A stretch of DNA of 40,764 nucleotides, taken from positions 1-40,764 of the forward strand of contig JAFIER010000078.1 in assembly GCA_020832465.1 (NCBI GenBank), given 5' to 3'. The DNA is from Bernardetiaceae bacterium. Its GTDB lineage: Bacteria > Bacteroidota > Bacteroidia > Cytophagales > Bernardetiaceae. A program made the position numbers and the translations under genes. This document shows positions 31,024 to 40,100 of the stretch, piece after piece (within the stretch, counting starts at the first letter, position 1; every line of letters starts with the position of its first letter). The notes under the pieces were generated by a model. The model was not told where the DNA came from and did no database searches. It saw nothing but the letters and a program-made list of their open reading frames with translations.

Positions 31024-33876
31024 ATGCTTGTCGCCCCTTCTATCATCAAAAGCCTAAAATCACTTTCTAATATTCTGACAGTGCTTTATACCTATTATAC
31101 TCGTATTTCTATATCAATAACTATTGCGCTGAGCGTAGTTTTGGCGGTGCTTCTACCACTAAAATTATCGGCAGAGCAACCACAAAGCATCGTACTCTAC
31201 GACAGTAGCGAAGCCTATAATTTGCGCAGCGGAGATTATTATGCAGAAGTGCTCCTCGATAAAGAAGGCGACCTGACCATCGATCAGGTAGCAAGCCTAT
31301 CTATACAAAAAAGGTTTAAAGCCTTATCCGAGTTAGAAAATATATACGAAGCACAAACCCAAGTATATTGGGTAAAAATGCTATTGCGCAATCCCAACTT
31401 ACAAAAACAGCGTTTTTTTATATCCTTAGCAGGAACGGATAGAGGATCATTGTACAAAGAAATAGAACAAGGTTTTGCCTTCATTGGTGAAAATGGGCTT
31501 TCCCTGCCTCGCAATCGGGGGGGCGACTTTTTGGGACGCACACCGCTAATTGATTTTGTGTTAGATTCGCAAGAAGAGAGTCTATTTTATCTACGTATTG
31601 CTTTTGAAAATCCTATAGCCATTCAAAACAAAGGCACTATAAACCCTATTGAACGATTAGAAATAAAATACTACTATCATACATTATGGACTAAGCAGAT
31701 GAAGCATTGGCTCGAGGGTATGTTTATCGGTATGCTTATCATCATGGGTTTGTATAATATCTTTTTGTTTTTTGGAATTAAAGGCAATAGTTATAGCTAC
31801 CTCTATTTTGTATTTTTTATATTTACCTCCGTTTTTTATACGCTTGTAGATGAAGGCTATGCGCAAGAATTTATTTGGCGCAATTCGCCTGACACGGCTC
31901 GTTTATGGGTTTTTGCCCTACCCTCTTTAGTTTGGCTTTTCTATCTGCTTTTTATCAGTCGTTTTTTAGCTTTGCGTAAAAGCAATCCTATGGGGCACAA
32001 AATTATTATGGGATTTGTGCTTCTCGAGCTTATAGGTTTCTTACTGACCTTTTTTCATGTTCGTTATATTGGTATAGACCTTTCACTTGTTTTTATAAGT
32101 ATTTTAGTAGTAGTTTATTTGAGTATCGTAGCTATTCGCAACGGACATAAAACTGCGTTTTACCTTATTATAGCTAATGCTTTTTATCTGTTAGCTATGG
32201 TTATCTATATTTTTAGTGTTTTTTATGGATATGATAGTGCTATTTACTTAGTCAATATAGGAGAGGTCTTGCAAGCCTTACTTTTCTCTATCGGACTTGC
32301 AGCACGCATCAACGAGATGAAAAATGAAATTCTGAAAAAAGAACGCGAGCAAGAGGAAATACAAAGAAAAGCTATAGAAAATCAAAAGGCAGAACTCGAG
32401 AAGGAAGTGCAATTACGCACCGCAGAAATTACAGCTATCAATGCCGAACTCGAAGGACAACAAGACGAAATCTTGAAACAAAGAGATTTTATCATCGAAA
32501 AAAATCAAGAACTCGAGGCTAAGCAACACGCACTCATAGAAAAACAAGATGACTTAGAAAAAGCCTATCAAAATATTATGATTCTTAGCGAAATAGGGCG
32601 TGAAATAACCTCTTCGCTGACCCTGAATAAAATTATTCAAACCGTCTTTGAGCATATCAATGATATGATGGAAGCCACAGTATTTGGTATTGGAGTTTAT
32701 AATGCAGAATCAGAAACGCTCGATTTTATAGACTTTATCCTTGACGGAAACGAACAAACCGATTTGCAATTCTCTATTCACGAAGAAAATTTTCTCTCGG
32801 CATGGTGCTTCAAAAACGACCAGCCTATATTTATCAATGACTTTGATACAGAATACTACAGATACATTCCCAAACGCACAAGAGGGCATCTCGTCGAAGA
32901 CCGTAACTCAATTATTTATCTGCCTTTGCATTCTAAAAATAAAATTATCGGTGTAATGACCGTACAAAGTCGCCATAAAAATGCGTATTCGCAAAGCCAA
33001 TACAATATACTCGAAACGCTCGCAGCCTATATTGCCATTGCCATTGATAACTCCGAAGCCTATGATCAAATCCAAGAAGCAAGAAAAGAAATCGAGCATA
33101 AAAATATTCAAATTACAGATAGCTTGCGCTATGCCCAAGATATTCAAGAAATCGTACTCCCTGCTAATACCAACCTCAAACAGGCTTTTGCAGAGCATTT
33201 TGTAATTTTTAGACCCAAAGATTTTGTATCCGGAGATTTCTATTGGCTAAGCCAAGACCCTACAGAAAAAAGAACTTTTTTTGCCGTAGTCGATTGTACA
33301 GGGCATGGCGTCCCCGGTGCGTTTATGAGCCTTATCGGATATAATTTATTGAATCAAATCTTGCAAGCACAAGACTACGAGTTTAAACTCGATGAGCTCC
33401 TCGAACGACTCAATACAGGCGTGCGTCATATCCTAAGACAAGATGTAGAAGAAAATGATGACGGCATGGACCTTGCCATTATCGCAACAGAAGAAGATAA
33501 AGAAAACCCCAATTATTATAACGTCTATTTTGCAGGCGCAAAAAGACCTATGCAATACCTCAAAGACGGACAGCTCGTCGAAATCAAAGGAACAAGAAGA
33601 AGTATAGGTGGTAGAATAAGACGCAGGCAAAAAGAATTTGTACAGCACCATATCAAATTAAAAAAATCACAAACAATTTACTTACAAACCGATGGCATAG
33701 CAGACCAAGACGGTCCCAAAGGAAAAATTGGTAGCCCACTTGTACAACAGTGGATAGAAAAAGTTCATGCCCTGCCTCTAAGCCAACAAAAAAATGAAAT
33801 TGAAAAAGAACTCGATGCGCACCAACAAAAACATGAACAACGAGACGATATTACACTCGTAGGAATCAAACTCTAA
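31024..33876 (+). CDS. 7TMR-DISM sensor with GAF and SpoIIE (PP2C-type) phosphatase
   Basis: The 950-residue membrane protein begins with a hydrophobic signal or anchor (ISITIALSVVLAVLLPLKLS). A periplasmic 7TMR-DISMED2-like domain follows at about residues 60-200 (YWVKMLLRNPNLQKQRFFIS). Seven membrane helices span about 229-422 (EGMFIGMLIIMGLYNIFLFF onward). Next come a long coiled coil (about 422-525, AEITAINAELEGQQDEILKQ), a GAF domain (about 525-675) and a SpoIIE phosphatase domain (about 695-950) with FVSGDFYWLS, VVDCTGHGVPGAFMSLIGYN, DDGMDLAIIA and QRDDITLVGIKL. The metal-binding Asp residues of PP2C enzymes are in place, so it should dephosphorylate a Ser/Thr-phosphorylated partner such as an anti-anti-sigma factor; none is nearby. 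ATGs at 30982 and 31024 are both possible; the first lies inside a MITE end. Confidence 0.9.
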   Translation: MLVAPSIIKSLKSLSNILTVLYTYYTRISISITIALSVVLAVLLPLKLSAEQPQSIVLYDSSEAYNLRSGDYYAEVLLDKEGDLTIDQVASLSIQKRFKALSELENIYEAQTQVYWVKMLLRNPNLQKQRFFISLAGTDRGSLYKEIEQGFAFIGENGLSLPRNRGGDFLGRTPLIDFVLDSQEESLFYLRIAFENPIAIQNKGTINPIERLEIKYYYHTLWTKQMKHWLEGMFIGMLIIMGLYNIFLFFGIKGNSYSYLYFVFFIFTSVFYTLVDEGYAQEFIWRNSPDTARLWVFALPSLVWLFYLLFISRFLALRKSNPMGHKIIMGFVLLELIGFLLTFFHVRYIGIDLSLVFISILVVVYLSIVAIRNGHKTAFYLIIANAFYLLAMVIYIFSVFYGYDSAIYLVNIGEVLQALLFSIGLAARINEMKNEILKKEREQEEIQRKAIENQKAELEKEVQLRTAEITAINAELEGQQDEILKQRDFIIEKNQELEAKQHALIEKQDDLEKAYQNIMILSEIGREITSSLTLNKIIQTVFEHINDMMEATVFGIGVYNAESETLDFIDFILDGNEQTDLQFSIHEENFLSAWCFKNDQPIFINDFDTEYYRYIPKRTRGHLVEDRNSIIYLPLHSKNKIIGVMTVQSRHKNAYSQSQYNILETLAAYIAIAIDNSEAYDQIQEARKEIEHKNIQITDSLRYAQDIQEIVLPANTNLKQAFAEHFVIFRPKDFVSGDFYWLSQDPTEKRTFFAVVDCTGHGVPGAFMSLIGYNLLNQILQAQDYEFKLDELLERLNTGVRHILRQDVEENDDGMDLAIIATEEDKENPNYYNVYFAGAKRPMQYLKDGQLVEIKGTRRSIGGRIRRRQKEFVQHHIKLKKSQTIYLQTDGIADQDGPKGKIGSPLVQQWIEKVHALPLSQQKNEIEKELDAHQQKHEQRDDITLVGIKL

Positions 33877-33950
33877 AATATAAAATAGCTTGTAAAAAAT
33901 CCTGCGGGCAAGGGTTCATGCCTATATGCCCAACTCCGCCAACAGTGTAC

Positions 33951-35654
33951 CTACTCCGCTTCGCGCAAATCCTTAACCTCGAGCTGCAAACGCGGCGGAT
34001 TATAATAAGTGTTTTTGCTGATATAAAAACAAATATCAAAAAAATGCCCCGCCCGTATTTTTTCAATATACCCACCAAGCCCAAAACCAATACAATCAAT
34101 AAACGTATCGTCCTTAGCAGCCCTAAACTTCAAATGACGCTCTTTTAAAACCCTTGCGTCCTGAATCTCTACTTGCTTTACGCAAAAAAGTGGACGCTGA
34201 TTATCCGTACCAAAAGGCTCCATTTGCTCTACAACTTGTAAAATATCTTCTGTTATTTCGCTAAGTGTAATATCCAAATCTATACGCAAAGGCGCACGCC
34301 ACATATCTTCTGAAATACAGTCGGCAGCAATAGACTCAAATTTCTGACGAAAAGCTTCTATGTTTTCTACAGGCATAGCCAAACCAACCGCATACTTATG
34401 CCCACCAAACTGATCTAATAAATCCGCACAAGCCTCAATAGCAGCATACAAATCAAAATCATAAATAGAACGTGCCGAGCCGACTGCCTGCCCCATATCC
34501 GTAGCACTCAAAACAATCGTAGGGCGATACCGACGTTCCATGCTCCGATTTGCAATAATACCCAAAAGCCCTTTATTCCATTTAGGATTGTAAAGCAAGG
34601 TACTATAAGGCGTTTCTATGCTGTCTAACATCTGATAAGCCTCTTGCAAAATCTCGCGCTCAATGTGCTTGCGCGAATCATTACGAAAATTCAAACGCCT
34701 GGCATACTCATCTGCATCTTGCTCGCTATGCTCTGCTAATAATAACTCCACAGCATCGCCAGCATCAGCCATACGGCTTGCAGCATTGATACGAGGTGCA
34801 ATCCCGAAAATAATATCACGCACACTATAAGAATCCTTTTCTATACCAGAGACCTGTGCTAAAGCACGCAAACCCAAAAGCGGTTCGCTATTCATCTTAG
34901 CCAAGCCCAAACATAGCAAAGTACGGTTTTCACCACACATAGAAACCATATCAGCAGCGATACTCACAGCTACCAAATCCAAATAACGCTCAAGCTCCTC
35001 GCGCCTAATACCCTCTTTTTGACAAAAACCCTGCAAAAATTTAAAACCTACTGCACAACCAGAAAGCTCTTTAAACGGATAATTACAATCCGATTGTTTA
35101 GGATTTAAAAGTGCAATCGCATCGACAGGAAAACATTCAGCCTCAGGCAAATGATGGTCACAAATAATAAAATCTATATCACGTGAAGCCGCATAAGCAA
35201 CTTGCTCTACAGATTTTGTACCACAATCAAGACTAATAATTAGACTTACACCCTCTGCTACAGCAAAGTCAAGACCTGCTTGTGTGATGCCATAACCGTC
35301 TTTATGGCGGTCTGGAATATAATAAAGTAGGTTCGGAAGGTATTTTTGTAAAAAAAGATACATCAAAGCTACCGAAGTCGTACCATCAACATCATAATCT
35401 CCATAAATAAGCACCTTTTCCCCCATCTTAATAGCTTTTTGCAAACGCTGTACAGCCTCAAGCATACCCTTCATCAAAAAAGGATTATGCAAATCCTCCC
35501 AAGCAGGTTTGAAAAAACACCGCGCCGCCTCAGCATCTCTAATATGACGCTGCCAAAGCAATGCACTTACAATAGGTTTAGTCTGAAGGGCTAATCCTAT
35601 TGCTTGTAGCTCCGACTGAGGTGGTGGTAAAGATATAATCCAGCGTTTTTCCAT
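33951..35654 (-). CDS. recJ: Single-stranded-DNA exonuclease RecJ
   Basis: The 567-residue product is the 5'-3' exonuclease of recombination and mismatch repair. DHH family motifs are present: IYGDYDVDGTTSVALMYLFL (motif I), ISLDCGTKS (motif II), FIICDHHLPEAECFPVDAIA (motif III) and GIAPRINAASRMADAGDAVE (RecJ-specific). A DHHA1 domain has GLLGIIANRSMERRYRPTIV and DQFGGHKYAVGLAMP, and a C-terminal OB-fold region has MEPFGTDNQRPLFCVKQVEI. The frame opens at 35783, but the ATG at 35654 (MEKRWIISLPPP) fits the family start and lies 75 bases after a TAACTTTG box. It converges on the SpoIIE-type gene with 74 bases between stops and is divergent from pdhA. Confidence 0.95.
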   Translation of the reverse strand: MEKRWIISLPPPQSELQAIGLALQTKPIVSALLWQRHIRDAEAARCFFKPAWEDLHNPFLMKGMLEAVQRLQKAIKMGEKVLIYGDYDVDGTTSVALMYLFLQKYLPNLLYYIPDRHKDGYGITQAGLDFAVAEGVSLIISLDCGTKSVEQVAYAASRDIDFIICDHHLPEAECFPVDAIALLNPKQSDCNYPFKELSGCAVGFKFLQGFCQKEGIRREELERYLDLVAVSIAADMVSMCGENRTLLCLGLAKMNSEPLLGLRALAQVSGIEKDSYSVRDIIFGIAPRINAASRMADAGDAVELLLAEHSEQDADEYARRLNFRNDSRKHIEREILQEAYQMLDSIETPYSTLLYNPKWNKGLLGIIANRSMERRYRPTIVLSATDMGQAVGSARSIYDFDLYAAIEACADLLDQFGGHKYAVGLAMPVENIEAFRQKFESIAADCISEDMWRAPLRIDLDITLSEITEDILQVVEQMEPFGTDNQRPLFCVKQVEIQDARVLKERHLKFRAAKDDTFIDCIGFGLGGYIEKIRAGHFFDICFYISKNTYYNPPRLQLEVKDLREAE

Positions 35655-35728
35655 AAATATATGACGGACGAATGAAAACTCAGAGGCAGTCATTCTTGAT
35701 TGTATAAGAGGGCATGAAAGTAAGACTT

Positions 35729-35736
35729 CAAAGTTA
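35729..35736 (-). promoter_or_regulatory. TAnnTTTG box for recJ
   Basis: TAACTTTG read on the minus strand (35736-35729) fits the -7 consensus and supports the recJ start at 35654. A -33 TTTG is not evident. Confidence 0.45.
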
Positions 35737-35916
35737 CGCATTTTTAGCCTAAAAACAGCGCAGTAATCGCAATAAATAGCCACTCACAACAAAGCCCACA
35801 AAAAAAATGAGTAAATCTTGTGTGTTTTTTTGTTTATATTTTGGATTTTACTGAAAAAAAATGCAAATTTACTACCAAATGAATTTAAATACTCGACTTT
35901 TAATTTCCAATCGCAC

Positions 35917-36948
35917 ATGAGCCAAGTAAAAGAGAAAAAAACACGTACAACACAAAAGAAATCTTCTTTTGATAAAGAAACCTACATGCGCTGGTTTGAA
36001 GAAATGACACTAATGCGCAAATTTGAAGAAAAAGCTGGACAGCTCTATGGACAGCAAAAAATTAGAGGGTTCTGCCACCTTTATATCGGGCAAGAAGCAT
36101 GCGCCGCAGGTGCAGTCTCAGCACTCAAAAAAGGAGACAAATGGATCACTGCTTACAGAGACCACGCACAGCCTTTAATTTTAGGCACTTCGCCAGGCGC
36201 AGTCATGGCAGAACTTTTTGGTAAAGCTACCGGGTGCTCAAAAGGAAAAGGAGGATCAATGCACATGTTTGATAAAGAAAATCATTTCTTTGGAGGCCAC
36301 GGTATCGTCGGAGGTCAAATCCCACTCGGCGCAGGTATTGCATTTGCAGAACAGTACAACGGCACTGATAACCTTTGTATATGCTTTATGGGGGATGGCG
36401 CAGTACGACAAGGTGCTTTTCACGAAGCACTCAACTTAGCCATGTTCTGGAAACTGCCCGTTATTTTTGTAATTGAAAACAACGGATACGCTATGGGCAC
36501 TTCTGTACAGCGAACCTCCAACGTAACAGATTTGTACAAACTCGGCTCAGCTTACGAAATGCCATCCGAAGGAGTCGATGCAATGCGTGTAGAAGACGTA
36601 CACGAAGCCGTAGCAAAAGCAGCACAACGTGCAAGAAGTGGTGAAGGACCTACCTTATTAGAGTTCAAAACCTATAGATACAAAGGACACTCTATGTCTG
36701 ACCCCGCAAAATACCGCACAAGAGAGGAAGTCGCTGAATATAAAAAACAAGACCCTATTGAGCAAGTCAAAGATACTATTTTGAAGAAAAAATATGCTAC
36801 CGAAGAAGATTTGGAAGCTATTATCGATAAAGTCAAAGAACAGGTAGAAGAAGCTGTAAAGTTTGCAGAAGATTCACCATTCCCTGATCCCAAAGAAATC
36901 TTTACCGAAGTATATGCAGAGCCTGATTATCCATTTATTATGGACTAA
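35917..36948 (+). CDS. pdhA: Pyruvate dehydrogenase E1 component, alpha subunit
   Basis: The 343-residue product is the thiamine-diphosphate-binding alpha subunit of the E1 heterotetramer that decarboxylates pyruvate. Marks are RGFCHLYIGQEACAAGAVSA, DKWITAYRDHAQPLILG, GCSKGKGGSMHMFDKE, GGQIPLGAGIAFAEQY, the cofactor motif GDGAVRQGAFHEALNLAMFW ending in IENNGYAMGTS, and the phosphorylation-loop-like YRYKGHSMSDPAKYRTREEV. A frame opens at 35818; the ATG at 35917 (MSQVKEKKTRTTQ) is preferred because the upstream part is hydrophobic and unlike the family. The beta subunit and E2 genes are not in the window; the next gene is convergent. Confidence 0.95.
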   Translation: MSQVKEKKTRTTQKKSSFDKETYMRWFEEMTLMRKFEEKAGQLYGQQKIRGFCHLYIGQEACAAGAVSALKKGDKWITAYRDHAQPLILGTSPGAVMAELFGKATGCSKGKGGSMHMFDKENHFFGGHGIVGGQIPLGAGIAFAEQYNGTDNLCICFMGDGAVRQGAFHEALNLAMFWKLPVIFVIENNGYAMGTSVQRTSNVTDLYKLGSAYEMPSEGVDAMRVEDVHEAVAKAAQRARSGEGPTLLEFKTYRYKGHSMSDPAKYRTREEVAEYKKQDPIEQVKDTILKKKYATEEDLEAIIDKVKEQVEEAVKFAEDSPFPDPKEIFTEVYAEPDYPFIMD

Positions 36949-37104
36949 TGAATCTTTTGCAATATACCCTTAGTCATTTTACCTATCTTCTTCAATAACA
37001 AATAAACTGTAGGATAAGAAAACCTCTTATGCTGCAGTTTTTTTATGTTTATGCCTTATAGACAAAAAATAAAACAGTAATCCATAAACCTATAAAACAA
37101 AAAC

Positions 37105-37143
37105 AAAAAAGCCATTTTCCCCGAGCAGGGAAAATGGCTTTTT
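37105..37143. terminator. Bidirectional terminator between pdhA and the Ig-repeat gene
   Basis: AAAAAAGCCATTTTCCC (37105-37121) pairs with GGGAAAATGGCTTTTT (37128-37143), with A and T tracts at both feet, in the gap between convergent genes. Confidence 0.8.
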
Positions 37144-37194
37144 GTGTAAACCTAACATTGACAAAGTTTCAAAATTTGGCAATGTTAAAGCAGG

Positions 37195-40100
37195 CTAACG
37201 AACTATCTGCAATGCACCATTAACCTTCTTCAAAACTGCACCACTCGGCAACTTCTCTTCGTAGGTAATAGTCCAAACGTAAGTACCAGTAGGCACCTTC
37301 TGGCCGTTATGACGACCGTCCCAGAAGTCAGTCTCCTGCAAACTGTCAAAATCATCAGCATCAACCACGTGAACAACTTCACCCCAACGATTGAAGACCA
37401 TCATCTTGAATTTGCCTATATGGCGACCAAAAACTTGGAAGTAATCATTCAATCCATCTTCGTTAGGACTAAAGGCCTGTGGAATAAAAATACGTGAATC
37501 GCAGGCCTCTTCAACAGAAGTAATCGCTACATTCTCGCAGTTAAATCCATACATCGCTATTACTTTTACCGTGTAAACGCCAGGCTCACTGATTTCTAAT
37601 GAATCATTCGTGCCTACAATCACACTGTCCTCATTAGTCCATACGTACAAGTAATTCGCACTCGGATCGTAGTTCGTTACACCTACACCGATAGTATGAG
37701 TCTCACCACCTGCAAAACTCTGGTCATCGCCAAACTCAAAACACAAAACAGTATCCTGAACCACACTAAGCTGCGGCAAAGATTTGAAGTCCACAGTTAC
37801 ACTACGTGTAAACGTGCAACTGTCAATCGTCACCTCAACCGTGTATTCGCCTGATTGATTCACCGAAATCATCGGACTCGTCTGTCCTGTTGGCAACCAG
37901 AAGAAACTTGCATTCGGATTCGCAGAAGCGTAAGCCGTATCGCCGATTGTAACCAAAGTACCCTCGCAGACCGATATCGGACCCGCAAGATCAAACGTCG
38001 GTGTGATGTTCACAAATACGCTGTCAAAATCTACACAACCCAAACTATCCGTACCTTTCACAATGTAAAGCGTAGGACCGCTCGGCGAAACTGTAATCTC
38101 TCCAAAAGTATTCGGTGCGTGCAACCACTCATAACTCACTGCGCCAGAAGGCGTAAGCGTTACAGACTCATCTGCACAAATATTGACAGTATCCAAACTA
38201 TGCGCCGAGACAACAGGAGGCTCATTCACATAAATCCAAGCCACTGCCTCTGTCGTATCGCAACCGTTTGCGTACCAAGCAGAAAGATCTATACGATGCC
38301 AGCCTACACTATCCGAAGAAAATACAAAGGTATTCCCTTCAAACTCCTCACCTGCATAACGCCAGCGGAAATCCGAACCCCCTTCGGCTTCTAACTCAAT
38401 AGCCGAATTAGAACAAGTCGCACTGTCGTAAGGAAGTATCTCGGCAAAAGATTTGCGCTCAAAACGAACTTGGAAGGTATCGCTATGAGAACAGCCAGTC
38501 AAACTATCCGTTACAGTCAAGCGCAAACCTATCCATTCGTAAGTCGCATCGGCTACATCGGAGGCACTAAAATCTAAAATATTCGTCTCCGAAAGTAGGG
38601 CTTCGCTTTCTACCAAACGCCATTCGTAAGTCGTTTGTGGCGTATGTGTTTCGTTAAAGCCATTGAAGCGCAAGCTATCGTCCTCGCAAACCACACGGTC
38701 AGCAGGAGCTATAGCTATCGGCTGTGGACGAACTCGGAATACGATTGTATCCAAACTCGAACCGCAAACTCGAGGCTCGTCGTCATCTTCGTAAACACCC
38801 TCTACGATTATCGTATAAACACCTACGCTATCGGCTGTAAAGCTCAACTCATTGGTATTGTTCCAAGTCGTTGCCCCGTCTGCCGTGCGCCAGTTGTAAA
38901 TCTCCGCACCACTTGCCGTGAAGCTCGCCTCTTCGCCTAAGCAAAGTAGAGAATCGCTTTGCGCTGTAATCGAAACATTGGATTTGCGCTCAAATTGTAC
39001 GCTTACCGTATCCGAACTTTCGCAATCGCCCAACGGGTAGGTTATCGTAATGCTGTAATTTACAGGGTTATAACCGCCGTGGTCAGCATAGCTCACCGTT
39101 AAAGATGAAGCATCTGAAACTACATCGCCCGTACTCAAATTGCGCCAAGTATAAATCGCATCAGCAGCGTGGCTCGGGTCAAAGGCATCTAAACTCACCG
39201 TCTCATCTTCACAAGCTAAACTGCTCGATACATCGATAAGCGCATCGGGAATCATAGGCTGAGGGTTTATCGTTACATTGATGGTTTTGGTCGTAGAGCA
39301 CTCAGCACTACTGCTCAAATCCGTTACCGTTACACTATAAACACCGCTTGCATTAACCACGGCACTCAAAGAGTCGCCGCCGATAGAGACAATACCGGGT
39401 CCTGACCATTGAATTTGCATATTCGTCAAATTCGTAGCCTCGATATAAAGCGTATCCTCACGGTTACAAACATAGCCCTCTTCGTGCCCTCTAATTTCAA
39501 AATTAGGGTTCACTTTGAAGTCAAAATATGCCGTATCCCAAGCTACACAGCCTGTTATCGTATTCGTTACACGAACCATATAGAAACCTTGTGTATCTAC
39601 ATTCAAAGTATCGCCTGTGCCTAAAACTGCCGTTGTATCTCCTGATGCAAACCACTCGTACTCAATCTCAGGTCCGTGAATGATGTCGCGGGCTATCAAT
39701 TTACCAGGCAAATCCGCCTCGCAAACCAAAGTATCGCGCACGCCAACTGTAGGCTCCGGATTGCGCACCACGTAGGTCTCAAAAGTACTTTCGCAGAAAG
39801 TTACCAAATCGATAATTCGCACTGTATATACGCCTGAATCTGCCACAGTAATAATGCGGCTTACAGGGTCGGAAACTATTGCTGGACCTTCCCAAACATA
39901 GCCATAACCCTCTGGTAAATCATTTCCGATGGTAGTTTCAGGGGCACATACGATATACGCTGGTGGTACAGATACTGAAATCTCAGGATTGTCAGTAAAG
40001 TTCAATGTTACAGCAGCTGAAAGACTATCACAACCCGCTATTTCATTCGTTACACGCACTGTATAATCGCCTGGATCAGTTACTGTCAGCGTACCACCTG

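Noticed and set aside
37855-38394. Long plus-strand frame inside the Ig-repeat gene
   Set aside because: It is antisense to a clear T9SS protein, has an Arg/Thr/Ile-rich composition typical of shadow frames and no recognisable domain.
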